A stretch of DNA of 64,000 nucleotides from Gerris lacustris (GCA_951217055.1 OX578284.1:46613177-46677176), one strand, 5' to 3'. Positions 23,052 to 34,000 are shown, counted from the first letter of the stretch. Made by a program: numbers and translations. Notes: generated by a model not told the origin, from the sequence alone.

Positions 23052-23821
23052 CCGGGGGTTCCCAAAGTTTTTTTTACCAAGCCCCCCACAGTCATGAATA
23101 AATCTTCCCACGCCCCCCCCCCCCCCTTACACAATTTTATGAGATAATGAAAAAAATAAAATAAACCATTATTACAATGAATACCCATTCATATATTTGT
23201 ATTACTTTTTTTTATAACATTTCAAGTTAATCTTATTACAGATGATCTTATGGGATCTTATGAGATGGATGAGCTTGCATTATTTTTTACATATTGCCTA
23301 TTCTTGGATGAGTATTAGAAAGTGCACAACGAAAATCAAGCACAGCAACATCAAGTTTGCCACGATACTTTGTTTTTATTGCAACAAGCAAGCGCTGAAA
23401 AATATTTTTTACACAAATAAGTGCTTGAAAAAGGTAATACAATCGAACTGCTTGCTGTGATATACTGGGGTACACTTTGTAATACTTAACCCAAAACGAT
23501 GATTTGTCCATTTTATCAAAATCGGCAGCACGACCTTTTTTTATTTCTTAAAGCTTGATCTTGAAGTGTTTCGAGTAGGGAATTTATGTTGACACTGAAA
23601 GGATCCATTGTTAATCTGTAAATGTTGTCATCACATGTGTTAGGAAAGTATTTGTTGAATTCGTCAGTGAGGTTCTCCAACTGGTTTGATATTTGGGTTT
23701 TTATATAATCGCATTAGACGTTCGGACGGCAAAGCTACCTCGATCTCGAGGTCCCACGCCCCCCTTGACTTGTCTTCACGCCTCCCTCGGGGGGCGCGCC
23801 CCCCACTTTGGGAACCAATAA
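23052..23821 (-). mobile_element. Decayed hAT transposon, 8-bp target duplication
   Basis: The 8-bp duplication tctagagt flanks the element (23044-23051 and 23822-23829). The ends share ggttcccaaag in inverted orientation (ccgggggttcccaaag left; ctttgggaaccaataa right), the usual hAT end type. The interior encodes the hAT transposase C-terminus on minus (see the next entry). At 770 bp the element is an internally deleted remnant. It sits within F-like sequence (23830-24066). Confidence 0.85.
23270..23715 (-). pseudogene. hAT transposase C-terminal fragment (ZBED5-like)
   Basis: From 23715 the minus strand reads VENLTDEFNKYFP, then MDPFSVNINSLLETL. After a frame change at about 23530 it reads FWVKYYKVYPSISQQAV, LLVAIKTKYRGKLD and LDFRCALSNTHPRI. 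This matches the order of the hAT C-terminal dimerisation region (FW...YP.ls..A...L, then IKTKYR.rLd...DLR.aLS...PRI) seen in ZBED5/FAM200-type host genes and their parent transposons. A frame break, the lack of the BED finger and catalytic core, and a stop shortly after mark it as dead. Confidence 0.85.
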
Positions 23822-23859
23822 TCTAGAGTCTAGAGCCTAACCCGCGTAATCTCTGTTAA

Positions 23860-24066
23860 AATTTCATCAACATCGGATCAAAATTCTGGAATTTATGCGG
23901 GAGGCAAGAAATCGCGGACATAGACCAACAGACAGAAAGACACAAAACTAAATTTAATCAGGAAGATCTAAAACCTTAAATAAAAATTGGAAATTTTAAT
24001 TTTTAAGCAAAAACATTCACCTCCCTAAAGTGAATCCGCTATCTTTGGTAGGCTCGAAAGCAACAA
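23860..24066 (-). repeat. Family F fragment interrupted by hAT
   Basis: accaacagacagaaagacac, then gtgaatccgctatctttggt and aggctcgaaagc (24033-24066), match the diverged hairpin end of family F on minus. Confidence 0.55.
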
Positions 24067-24375
24067 TAATATTTAAAAAATTATTGAAATTTGGTATGGA
24101 TGTTCCTTCAAAGTCATTAAATCTATGTACAGGTTTTTTTGGAAGCGAGGTCTACGGTTCACGCAGAACTACTAGTATAATGACGTTTACTTAAAATCAT
24201 TTCAGAAACCTATATATGGAAGCACTATCCAGTTGTTAAAAAAAAATAAAAATAAAGGCTACTGTTTCACTTTATTATAGTAAATGGTTCAAAAGTTATA
24301 GCTAAAACAAACTTTACATGGACGCCATCTTGATGAGGTTGAGAAAATGATGCTGGTTAACGAACGCGTCTTAAA

Positions 24376-24408
24376 GGCCAAGTATGTGCTTTCATCACAT
24401 ACTTGGCC
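24376..24408. repeat. 13-bp perfect stem, 7-base loop
   Basis: ggccaagtatgtg (24376-24388) pairs exactly with cacatacttggcc (24396-24408). It is isolated, with no related copy seen. Confidence 0.8.
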
Positions 24409-25329
24409 AATTTATAAGCATAAGAAGTCTCATTATTATTCAAATTCATTAAGACAAAAAGCCAATAGTTACTTTCACCCAGAAAAAAAACACCACCATT
24501 CTCTTCAACAACAAAAATTATTATTCCTATTTTTGTTTCTTGAGATACTTAATAAGAATAAAAATAAAAAACATTATTATCTCCATACATTTCTCGATTT
24601 GGGTAATCCGCTTTTGTGGAATTTTTTCCCACTATTTTCACAAGGATTTACCTATTGTTTTACTGTCAATAAGAAAAAATAGAACTTATATTATTCAAAA
24701 TGCCTGTCAACTCAGACCAAAAGAAAACAATAACAAAAAAAAAAAAAATAACCGAGGATAGTAAATACCCTTCCCTTCATTTTATTTACAGAACGAGACA
24801 GGGGGGACAAAAAAGAAGAAAATATAATATTATTCATACATTCGTTGAGGCGTAATAAAAATATGGAACAATAAAAACCTTTTTCCGCCTGCATATTTTT
24901 TTCTAACCCGTATATTTCCTGTATTTGTTTAACCTTAACTCCCCCTTCAACCGTTGTGTAAATCCTCTGAGAATATTTTTTTGGGCCCATACCCTTAACC
25001 CCTAATGTTGAAAAACAGTATAAAACTGGCCCCTATAAAGGTCTCTAGACCTTTTTTAAGGGTACTAGGAGTGTCCTTGCCTTAAGAGCATAAAAGGAAT
25101 AAGGTGGATATGATAATTGTATCTCACATTTCTATCAAATATTTAAAGATGTATTATTGTAAATAATATTAAATTGAGCATATTTTTAGAGATATGATAT
25201 AAAAAGAAAAACTTGCGTCAATATTTATTGAGGACATTCTGTTCTGTCTCAAATAAAGAGGACCACTGGCCTATAAACATTTCATTTTTTTAAAAAAATT
25301 AACTCTACCTTCAACGTTTCTACTCTAAA

Positions 25330-25635
25330 ATATATCATTTTTATTATTGAGTATCCTTACGAGAATATGAGGTTATTACAAGATGAAGAGATACAAGATA
25401 GAGAGGATTAGAACAGAAGTAGCAAAGATATAAATTTTTATTATTGAGTATCCTTATAAGAATATGTGGTCATTACAAGACGAAGAGACACAATGTAGAG
25501 AGGATTGGAACAGAACAGAAGTAGCTAAGATATATTATAATTTTTATTATTGAGTATCCTTATAAGAATATAAGGTCATTACAAGAAGAAGAGATACAAG
25601 GTAGAAAGGATTGGAACAGAAGTAGCATTCAACAT
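25330..25635. repeat. ~107-bp tandem repeat, three copies
   Basis: atttttattattgagtatcc, then ttayragaatatrwggt, cattacaaga, ygaagagayacaa, agaggattgg and aacagaagtagc, recurs three times starting near 25337, 25433 and 25538. Copies differ by a few substitutions and a duplicated 'aacag'. Confidence 0.88.
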
Positions 25636-25744
25636 ATTTTAAATCATTGAAATCGAACATACGTTGGGGTTTAAAAGTGCATATTTAGCCTCTCCAACAC
25701 ATTGAACCATGATACAAATCATTAGGGAGAAAGTGGTAGCATAA

Positions 25745-26036
25745 AGCCCCGTTTACACGATCCAAGTATACTTGGACCAAATCAGCTTTGACGCTTCTTG
25801 GATCGTGTAAACAGGATATTAAAGTCAACTTGGACATTCGAGTTGAGTGGGATGGATCGTCAACAAACAATGGCGCCCACCTGACAAATTATGAGAACGA
25901 ATTGTCAAAAATGACGAAGATGTAAGCTTGTGCTGGGTTTTGTTTGTTAGAAAAAATTTCATCGACCTGTATCATTTCCACTCTCTAGAGCTTTTCAGTA
26001 TAATTGTACTTATTAAGTTTTAAATTAGTGGTGATA
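25745..26036 (+). repeat. Family E copy 1
   Basis: Begins gtttacacgatccaagtata and immediately folds back (cttggatcgtgtaaac at 25799-25814). It then runs through 'attaaagtcaacttggaca', 'atggcgcccacctgacaaa' and 'gtacttattaagttttaaa'. The same order is present inverted at 32836-33156. Its right end grades into the foldback beginning at 25952. Confidence 0.75.
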
Positions 26037-27073
26037 TACAGGGTGATCCAAAAGTTCGGCAACGGCTTATCTCTGGTTATAATTGAGATATTAAGTTCCC
26101 GTTTGCGGGTATCTTAATCATTAGTAAAAAACTACTTTTTTGGTGGGTAATCATTTTTTCCGCCATATTAGATTCAACTTTAAAATTTTAAATGGGAACA
26201 CCCATATAATGATACATTTTTGGAAAGCCCTTAAAAAAAAGAAAACATTTGCCGCAAATCCGAGCTTTCTACGTCTCCCGTTCCAAAATGGCGGACACTC
26301 AAAGATTAAAAATGTTTTTGTTTTTTTATTTTCAATAGTTTAGTTAGATATAAAAAAATCGGTCCGATACAACTCAAACAAACTTTCTCATATAATCTCG
26401 GCCCCAGATCCCAGGAAACATGGATATAAAATTAAATATTTATTGCATTAAGCTCGCTTCAATGATAAACCTACGTGATGCTTAGTTAATTAATATTATT
26501 TAAAATGTGTTCAACAGGTGGTTGTTTACTTTTTGTTTTCGATTTTCAACCAAATGAGATTTATTTCATCAATATCTCGGATCTATGACTTGATAACGAA
26601 CTAGGTTTTCTGGGATCTGGGACAGAGATTATATGTTTTCTTTTATTTCTAACTAAACTATTGAGAATAAGAAAAAAAGCGTGAATTTTTTAACTTTGAG
26701 TGTCCGCCATTTTGAAACGAAAGTAGCAAGAAAGCTCGGGTTTGCGGTAAATGTTTTCTTTTTTCAAGAGCTTTCCAAAAATGTGTCACTTTATGGGTGT
26801 TCCAATTTCAAATTTCAAAGTTTAATCCAACATGGCGGCAACCATTATGGCGGAAAAAATTATTACTCACCAAAAAAGTATTTTTTTTACAAATGATTAA
26901 GATACCCGAGAGCGGGAACTTAATATCTCAATTATAACCGGAGATATTAAGCCGTTGCCGAACTTTTGGATCACCCTGTATATCACCACTAATTTAAAAC
27001 TTAATAAGTACAATTATACTGAAAAGCTCTAGAGAGTGGAAATGATACAGGTCGATGAAATTTTTTCTGGATT
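25952..27073. mobile_element. Large foldback element with CAGGGTGATCC ends
   Basis: Inner inverted repeats begin cagggtgatccaaaagttcg at 26039 and end with the complement at 26978, with TA directly outside on both sides (26037-26038 and 26979-26980). The arms stay similar inward for about 400 bp, through aatggcggacactcaaagat / tttgagtgtccgccattttg. Unusually, the sequence outside the TA is also inverted for a further ~87 bp (25952-26036 versus 26981-27073, family E sequence), so the palindrome is larger than the inner element. Short open frames in the arms have no recognisable product. Confidence 0.85.
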
Positions 27074-27262
27074 AAAATTTTGCTGGTAGACGGCTTTAAA
27101 AAATAATTTTAACAAAAATATTGATATTTTCTCGAATTTGGGGTGCTCATATTAAAGACTAAATAAAAATTAAGGGAAAACTTAATTCAATTGCAATTTA
27201 ATTGATACCGATCTTTTATATGAACGCCCCGAATTCGAGTTCTACTTCATACTACTTCTATA

Positions 27263-27485
27263 CTCTTTTTACAATAAGTAATAACTTTTGACAGCGTGGG
27301 AAAATCTAAATAATGTGAAGGGGAGCCAATGAGAGCACTAGATTTTGAATACTAGAAGGTCAGGCCAACTAGGTAAATAAAAATGTCACTGGCTCCACCC
27401 CTCACAAAAGCCTAGTGGCTTTATTTTTTTTCCTCATATGGGTTGGCCAATCTGAGTGTCAAAAGTCAATACTAATTATAAAAAG
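27263..27485. mobile_element. Small inverted-repeat element
   Basis: ctttttacaataagtaataa then cttttgacag on the left pairs imperfectly with gtgtcaaaagtcaatactaa then ttataaaaag on the right. An inner ggggagccaatga / cactggctccacccct pair gives a continuous imperfect hairpin of about 220 bp. Confidence 0.65.
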
Positions 27486-27499
27486 ATTATTCATACTCT

Positions 27500-28660
27500 T
27501 GTTTTGAATACATTCACACGATGTTAAGAGATTAAGAGATATTCATTGGTCAAAAGAAAAAAAGTATAATAGTTGGTTTAATATAGCATTAGTTTATTGA
27601 TTAAATTTAATATATTGTTAAATATTAAACTATTTCACAAATCAGATAATACGGCATTAACAAATATTGGATAAAGATATTATTTTAGTATTTTGTAATG
27701 GTTCTCTAGAGGGATAAAACTAAACCGTTCCGACACATTCAACAGATGTAAATGAAGTTTCATTTAAGAGTGTTTTAGACAATTTTATAATTATTACTAT
27801 GACTGCTACATTAATAAATTTAAAATTATTAGTGTTTTTAAGTAAATAATAAATAAATAGGTGAAATATTTACGTCTATATTTGGGAGATATAATAAATA
27901 CAATAAAAATCCTGTATTACTTTATTTAATAGCGATTATATTTATAATATCTTTTGACTGTCTTTTTTGCTCGAATTAGATAATCCTATGTAAATTTGTA
28001 TATGCTATTGTGTTTGTAAAATAGTGAAAATTCGTTAAATATAATAATTGAAAAATGTACAGGGTATAAGGTTTACGGTGTAAAGCATAATTCTTTAATT
28101 AAAGCCTATCCGCTTCTGACTTAAATAACTGGGATAAAAAAAACCAATATCTTAGATTTATTAAGGGGGGTTATAAACCTTTAAATTTATGGTACTAATA
28201 CAAAAAGGCCTATCTAAAAAAGGTAAGATGACAAAGTCATTTTTGAGCACATCTATTTAAGTTATAAACTGCTTCCTTATGTGCGTAAATAAGCTTCAGT
28301 ATAAGCTAATATTAGCTTCAGCTCTCGGCAAACGCAACTAGTTAATGTTGTTACTAACATTAGATCATCATGTTCAACCCTAAATATTCTTCAACATAGG
28401 AGGCGAAACGTCGGAACATACATCCACTGTGACGAGATTATGCAACAAAACAGACAGCTACTTGTTGATGAACTCGTAATTTGATATCTCTTAAACAAGC
28501 CTTAGTCAAATTCTTAGGACTATGGCATCCTTCATTACTTAAAAACATCGGAACACATGAAACAGATATTTACTCATGTTTAAAGTTTTTCTATTGACAC
28601 CATGCTGTTCGTGATCAGCACTAAAAGAACTGCACCAAAATAATACTGAAGAACAGGCAT
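27500..28660. other. AT-rich sequence, few landmarks
   Basis: No gene was found. At 28399-28415 the word ggaggcgaaacgtcgga resembles the CGAAACRTCGG word of the inverted repeat at 50104-50300, so a remnant of that family may be present. Confidence 0.35.
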
Positions 28661-29106
28661 ACATATATATAGACCAGTGGTTCTTAACCTATGGTCCGTG
28701 GACCGCAAGTGGTCCGCGAGGTACCCCGAAGTGGTCCGCGAGACGTAACAAAAAAATTCCTAAGAAAAAATAATTATACATAGTATAATAACTATTAATT
28801 ATTATAGTTACAATTATTTAAGTAGTAATGAAATTATTATTATTGCAAGGTAGCTTCTCGAACTAGGAAGTTCTATTAATAATTAAGTAATATCTATTAG
28901 TAATTTTATTAACAATAAGAGGAGGAAGAAATATAGAGGTTAAATTTATTATTTAGGTTTGTATAGTTCAACTGTTTGTAGTCAACAGCAATAATATATT
29001 TATGTTATCTAGTAAATTAATACAATTCAATAAACGTATATAAGATGAAACAGAGAATGCGGTGTCGGTTTCGAGTGAGAAGAATTGAGTATGAATCCCT
29101 TACAAG

Positions 29107-29267
29107 CAGTGGCGTAGGAATTCATTTTTGACGGGGGGTGGCTCGGCACTTCCACTAAGGAGGGGGGGGGGCTACACTCTATATCAGTGCTCGATTTATA
29201 GCCCCTTCTAATCTGACGGGGGGGGGGGGGCTCAAGCCCGATAGCCACCCCCGTTCCTACGCCACTG
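29107..29267. mobile_element. Nested hAT-type MITE, 161 bp
   Basis: The ends cagtggcgtaggaa and ttcctacgccactg are inverted, with an exact 8-bp target duplication cttacaag (29099-29106 and 29268-29275). The interior has G runs at 29162-29171 and 29218-29230. It inserted into the already present hAT element 28675-31004, so it is the younger of the two. Confidence 0.93.
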
Positions 29268-29588
29268 CTTACAAGCTCCAAGCTCACACCAAAGCTGAGA
29301 GGGTGTTATCTACTGGTGTCTCTCTTCATCTTGATTCTATATTTTTCTTATCTCCCTTCCTTACCTCTCGGGTGATCAACAAAATAGACAATAACATAAT
29401 AATTTTTTGGCTCTACTTTCATTTCCTTTCAAGTATTGCTTGAGTTCGGATCGATCTTGTATCCTTATCGTGTACAACTATAAAGTGTTCATTTTTTTTT
29501 TCTTTTTTTACACATACATACATACTTTTAATAAATTAATATAAATTTAAGCATCGTGAAGTGATCTCGTTCGTGCAATCATCGAAAA

Positions 29589-30284
29589 ATGCCGCAGAAA
29601 CGTAAATATAACGATGACTATTTAAAATTTGGCTTCACGTGTATTGAAGTTAATGGTGAAGTGAAACCTCAGTGTGTTATATGTGCAACAGTTCTCTCCA
29701 ACGATGCCCTGAAGCCAGCGAAATTGGAGCGTCATTTGAGGTCAGTGCACCCTACCCTCTGCGATAAACCATTGGACAACTTTCAAGGCAAAATTGTGAA
29801 TTTGAAGAAAATGAAGCTTGGGCCAAGCGGGGTAGGATTTGCATCGAATACAAAAGCATTGGTTGCATCATTTGAAATAGCAAAACTCATTGCTGAGGAA
29901 AAGAAGCCGTTCACCATTGGTGAGCGCTTAATAAAGCCTAGCCTGTTGAAAGCGGTGGAAGTAATTCTTGGAGAAGAAGCAAAGAAAAAACTTCAACAAA
30001 TCTCGCTGTCTAATGATACTGTCAAAATCAGAATAGAAAAAATGTCCCATGACGTTGAAGAGCAACTTCTTACGAAAATTTCCCAATCACCATACTTCGC
30101 TCTGCAATGTGACGAGACAACAGATGTTGCACAATGTTGCCAATTACTAACATATGTTTCGATTCTTAGATGTTAGTGAAAATACGTTTAGAGAGGAAAT
30201 GCTTTTCATGGAATCACTGGAGACTACTGCAAGAGGAATAGACATCCTGGACAAAATTGGTACTTACTTCCAAAAACACTTCCG
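29589..30284 (+). pseudogene. hAT transposase N-terminus (ZBED/FAM200-like)
   Basis: Opens MPQKRKYNDDYLKFGF. A BED zinc finger follows: CVIC at about residues 29-32 and KLERHLRSVH at about residues 46-55, giving the Cys2-His2 pattern. Further on, SPYFALQCDETTDVAQCCQL (about residues 168-187) is the start of the RNase H-like catalytic region, including the conserved acidic DETTD block. The first frame ends at 30176. A one-base shift after TYV continues as RFLDVSENTFREEMLF and ETTARGIDILD to a stop near 30284. The rest of the ~600-residue transposase is absent. An interrupted, inactive gene. Confidence 0.93.
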
Positions 30285-30289
30285 TTAGT

Positions 30290-30600
30290 AGATAAAATAT
30301 TGTAAGTAACTATGCAGCAAAGGAAACATTCCTGACTCGTTTAAAGATTACCTGCTTCGGTTACAACTTAGCAGGTAATTAACATTTTCCTGCCTCGGCT
30401 TCGCCTCGTTAATCAACATGTTATTTTCCCGACTCGGCTTCGCCACGTCGGTACAATAGTAAATTTCCTGCCTCGGCTTCGCCTCTGCAGTAAATTTGTT
30501 TAGCCTATCCTCGCCTTCGGCTCAGAACTATAACTTAAAAACTTGTCAGAAAAATTCCATTTTGCTGCCTTGTAACATAAATAACTATCATTTGAAATAT
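30290..30600 (+). repeat. Diverged family D MITE inside the hAT element
   Basis: Holds three cctgcctcggcttcgcctcg-type blocks (about 30392, 30433, 30468) and ends ccttgtaacataaataacta (30573-30592). This matches the CTAGGTRCATAAATAACTA end of the D copies at 37690 and 62504. The left end (agtaactatgcagcaaagg) is a decayed complement. Confidence 0.65.
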
Positions 30601-31072
30601 AAATACTTAGAGTTATAATATAAATTCTGACTTACTAAAAGAGAAACGTAATATAAGTTGTACGTCGTACAATGTAAAAAAGACTTACAATTCAATGTAA
30701 TTTGTTTAAAACAGTTTTAATATCCCTCTGTAAGAGAGTTTGTCATATTAATGTTTTTTTAATAAAAATTATATCCTTTTAAAATTTAACTTCAAAAATT
30801 TGTTTGATTTTATTTCTTTAATATGAATGTTATCTGTAATATTGATCGACCTTTGCATCATGTTGGATACTGTCTTTAAAATAGTATGTTTTGGGTGGTT
30901 GAATTTATAATTAAGGATTTTTTTTCAAAAAAATATTAAGTGGTCCACGAAAACTTTTGTTCCTTGTTACTGGTCCACCACTTCAAAAAGGTTAAGAACC
31001 CCTGATATAGACTAACATATTGATTATAAAACAAATAAACACTCCCTCACCTAAAAACCAGAATACCTTACC

Positions 31073-31485
31073 TAAAGGCCTCTACTCTACACACTATACA
31101 GTCACTGGTACAATCGTTGGATTAGCCAAAACTAGTGATGTATCCGTACTATAAGGCAAGCTGTACAATTTGTCGACATATATTATGTAACTCAGAATGT
31201 CCACGAAACCTGAATGGAAGGAAAGATAAGATGGAGAGGGTATATTTGCGCATGTGCATGTGCATGTGCATGTGCATTGTGAAAACCGGAGTCGTGCCGG
31301 ACGCTTAACATCTACACTGTACGTTTGGTTCAGTTTGGATGAAAACGTATAGAAAGTTAGACATGTTCACATTAATACGGCATACGGTCACCGTACTATA
31401 GCCAGAATAGTTTGTCAGTCGTCAGTATCCCTACTCACCGATCAACGGTCAGGTTTACCATGTAGTGACCGTGTAGGGGCCTTTA
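31073..31485. mobile_element. Family I MITE with TAAAGGCC ends
   Basis: The left end taaaggcctctactctacac and right end gtgtaggggccttta are inverted. cagtcactggta and accatgtagtgac extend the pairing. The interior is the single-unit form of the repeat tandemly duplicated at 18197-18886 (ggcaagctgta, aaaaccggagtcgtgccgga, tacggtcaccg). It contains a short TGCATG hexamer run (31252-31276). Confidence 0.75.
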
Positions 31486-31489
31486 GTCC

Positions 31490-32320
31490 CATGCCGTGTC
31501 TGTGAACCAAAAAGAAAGAATGCAGAGCGAAGGAATTATGAGGTAGATCTTTTCGTTAAGTGTGGTTTCAAAGTGTTGCGTTAGGTCGTACCAATATAGT
31601 CAGTTTTGCTCAATACCTGAGATTAGAAGGCTTGGGCATTTTTAAGGAATGGAGGATGCCATAATCTGGCATCCAAAAAAGATTGAATATGGCATTTTTT
31701 AAGAGATGTCAAATTGCAAGTTCATCAATCAACACGTAGGTATTTGTTATAGTTGAATAATTTCGTTCACATTACTTGTCTAAGGCATGTCCAATCAGAA
31801 TTGTAAGCAGCCTTGTATAAGTAAGTTTGGTTAAGCTCCTTTTATATTATTCTCACACTTGCCTATATTTAATAGTTCTATGTTCTTCTGTAGATGATAG
31901 TATTTAAGCACTGGTCAAGTGACAGCAAAATGGAAAACTAATTGAGAAATGAATAGTCAATTCAACAAGAAGGGATTGCTATGAACACAACATGTACCTT
32001 TTGACCCAGGACTTGTGACTTAGCATGGCAGGTTTAAATACCTGTACTAAGTGGCCAACACCAACTCTCCCCTTACTAAAAGTTTGTAATCTGTTCTACA
32101 CGAAACAAGCCTTAAGACCCCCCTTTGATTTTGATAGCCTAGCTAACAAACTTAGGGCAGAGTTTCCTAGATCCATCAACAATAAATATCCACACTTCAT
32201 AATAAAAAATGACTCTCAAACACCATCCATATGTGACATTAAAATAATTTCTATCATGAAGCAAAGGAGACACTTTGTAAATACTTTAATAAATTAAAAT
32301 CAACTGTAATAATAATTGAC
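31490..32320. other. Probable intron sequence, no exon recognised
   Basis: This lies downstream of the Dpr exon on its coding (minus) strand. I looked for the next Dpr Ig exon (expected to start VSWIR) and did not find it. The 90-codon plus-strand frame at 32025-32297 has no recognisable domain. Confidence 0.4.
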
Positions 32321-32324
32321 TGAC

Positions 32325-32485
32325 CGTTCTTTCACCGAGGTTGCGTACTCTGCAGGGTAGATAAGCTGTACCACCTAGTTGAACAGTATGGTTTACAATG
32401 GTGTTGTTATCAAACACTGGTTCAGTAAGTCTCTGGAACTCTTCGAAGCTTGAGTACCACAAATCCTTTAGTTCTGTCTTACTCT
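32325..32485 (-). CDS. dpr-like: Dpr-family Ig-domain exon (partial gene)
   Basis: On minus, a T15 polypyrimidine tract ending ggtttcag (32500-32486) is followed by a 161-bp exon. After two leftover bases it reads SKTELKDLWYSSFEEFQRLT, EPVFDNNTIVNHTVQLGG and TAYLPCRVRNLGERT, then meets gtcagt as a donor at 32324, leaving phase 0. The end TAYLxCRVRNLGxRT is the signature B-strand region of the first immunoglobulin domain of Dpr proteins. These are neuronal surface proteins that bind DIP partners in synaptic recognition. The cysteine in YLPC would form the Ig disulphide with a cysteine in a later exon. NNT and NHT are possible glycosylation sites. The family's next exon normally begins VSWIR, which fits the junction. 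Which dpr paralogue it is cannot be said. The rest of the gene was not found, consistent with very long introns. Confidence 0.86.
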
Positions 32486-32510
32486 CTGAAACCAAAAAAA
32501 AAAAAAAAAT
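32486..32510 (-). other. Splice acceptor and polypyrimidine tract of the Dpr exon
   Basis: On minus, an uninterrupted run of 15 T, then GGTTTCAG, sits directly before the exon. This is a strong acceptor context. The first AG after the tract sets the exon start at 32485. A second AG two bases on would change the frame. Confidence 0.75.
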
Positions 32511-32535
32511 ATATATTAAAAATTTAACAATATTA

Positions 32536-33304
32536 AGTTTGTTCCAACCCCCTTACTTGTACCATACCATCCTTTGTATCGTCCCGCGGATTGTTGGGGG
32601 ATCGTTTAGGACAGGTTTTATACGCATGCACTAACATTGTACTGAAATAAAATCATGTCTGGTTGGAATTGGTTTAGGACTATACTTCGCACCGTATTAA
32701 AAACACTCAAGAAAACATTCCTCTTGATATGTGTGACGATTGACATAACTGCGCATGCGATACAAACCAGTACTTGGTATTGTCAAAGGATCGGTAGCAA
32801 ACGGTTCGCAAACATTCCCTGCGCGGGTTGGAACAGTTTTGTCTGTTCAATTGTACTTATTTAAAGTTATAAAACAGTGGTAATGTATAACCTTCTAGTA
32901 AACAAACCCCCAACTCAACTTCACGTATTTGTCATTTTTTGACAGCTCGTTCTCAACATTTGTCAGGTGGGCGCCATTTTTGTTTTAATCAAAGTCTACT
33001 TTGATCCAAAAAAAATTGGGGATCCAGTCAACTCAACTCGGATGTCCAAGTTGACTTTAATATCCTGTTTACAGTTTACACGATCCAAGAAGCGTCAAAG
33101 TAGAGTCATTGCTGACTTGGTCCAAGTATACTTGGATCGTGTAAACAGAGCTTAATCGGTTCGCAAATAATCCCTGCGCGGGTCAGAACAGTTTAAAGTA
33201 CTGTGCGAAACACTACCAAAAATCAAATGGCTGGAATGGCTTTCATCCATTGCGCATGATCGTGACGATCCCGCATACGGAACACTGCTTGGATGGAACA
33301 AACC
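32536..33304. mobile_element. MITE with GTTTGTTCC ends, hosting family E insert
   Basis: The left end agtttgttccaaccc and right end ggatggaacaaacc are inverted and flanked by TA on both sides (32534-32535 and 33305-33306), as in Tc1/mariner-type elements. The ends match the compact copy at 49641-49777. A family E copy (32836-33156) lies inside. An imperfect 38-bp direct repeat of element sequence (32802-32839 and 33157-33194, cggttcgcaaacattccctg) brackets that insert. Confidence 0.7.
32836..33156 (-). repeat. Family E copy 2
   Basis: Inverted counterpart of 25745-26036. It holds tttgtcaggtgggcgccatt, ccaagttgactttaatatcc, tttacacgatccaagaagcg and, at its end, cttggatcgtgtaaacagag. The 62-codon frame here is part of the repeat. 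Confidence 0.75.
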
Positions 33305-33309
33305 TATAA

Positions 33310-33860
33310 CTATTATGTTCATGATGACTGATTAAATACATTTATAATCATCCCTATAATTCTGAATCGTTTAAGCTTTAAAGCAATTAGTTATTCAGTC
33401 ATCGGACACAGTATCCATGATAAAAAAAATCTGCATTAACACATATTTATCATTTAAAAAAGCGATACATAATAATTGATAATCCATTTTAGGTGGTGAT
33501 GGCAAATGACAAAATTTAGGTAAAAGATAAAATAACTAAGAGAATATTGAAAATACCAAAGTATAGTTGGGTTTGAGACGGGCTAACTTCAAACACCTCC
33601 GTAACTAGGTCACAGGGCCAATAGGAATCAACTTCATAAGATATTCCAAAAGCATAACTTAGATTCCATCAAATAAATTGAATATAAAGTGTATCTTTAA
33701 CTTATCAAAATAAATTTAAATTAGATTTTATTTCAGTATTTGGGAATAAACGAATAGAGTGGACATAATATAATTTTTTAGTTTATTTAAAGCCTTATCG
33801 CCGTATATTCAATAATTCAATTTTAACATTATAGGAAATAGGAAAGTAGTGTATTTTTAT
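33310..33860. other. AT-rich sequence, nothing recognised
   Basis: No gene or element end could be supported here. Confidence 0.4.
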
Positions 33861-33861
33861 T

Positions 33862-34000
33862 GCTTCCAAGCTTACCAAAAGGAAACAAAAGCATTGCGCT
33901 CATTCTGAAGAAAGATTTATTTTGTTTCTGAATTGAAAAATTCCAAGACAGAAATCCATTTCATACATCAAGGCACATTTGAGGTTAGTGCATTTGACTG
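33862..34000 (+). repeat. Family F fragment
   Basis: gcttccaagcttaccaaaag begins a diverged hairpin end, followed by cattctgaagaaaga and ttccaagacagaaatccatt. It is lost after 'gttagtgca'. Confidence 0.65.

Larger units (their letters stand above)
28675..31004 (+). mobile_element. hAT transposon remnant with BED-finger ORF
   Basis: Bounded by an exact 8-bp target duplication atatagac (28667-28674 and 31005-31012). Ends are cagtggttcttaacctatgg and, inverted, aaaaggttaagaacccctg; subterminal gtggtccgcg/gtggtccacg motifs occur near both ends. Of 2330 bp, the transposase N-terminal part is at 29589-30284. The catalytic and C-terminal parts are missing and partly replaced by a family D insertion (about 30290-30600). 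A hAT MITE lies at 29107-29267. The element is dead but its ends are intact enough to date the insertion order. Confidence 0.93.

Noticed and set aside
29027..29287. 86-codon minus frame with proline run
   Set aside because: It lies across the G-runs of the nested MITE at 29107-29267 and is not a gene.
32025..32297. 90-codon frame near the Dpr exon as another exon
   Set aside because: It is on the opposite strand, with no recognisable domain and no clear splice context.
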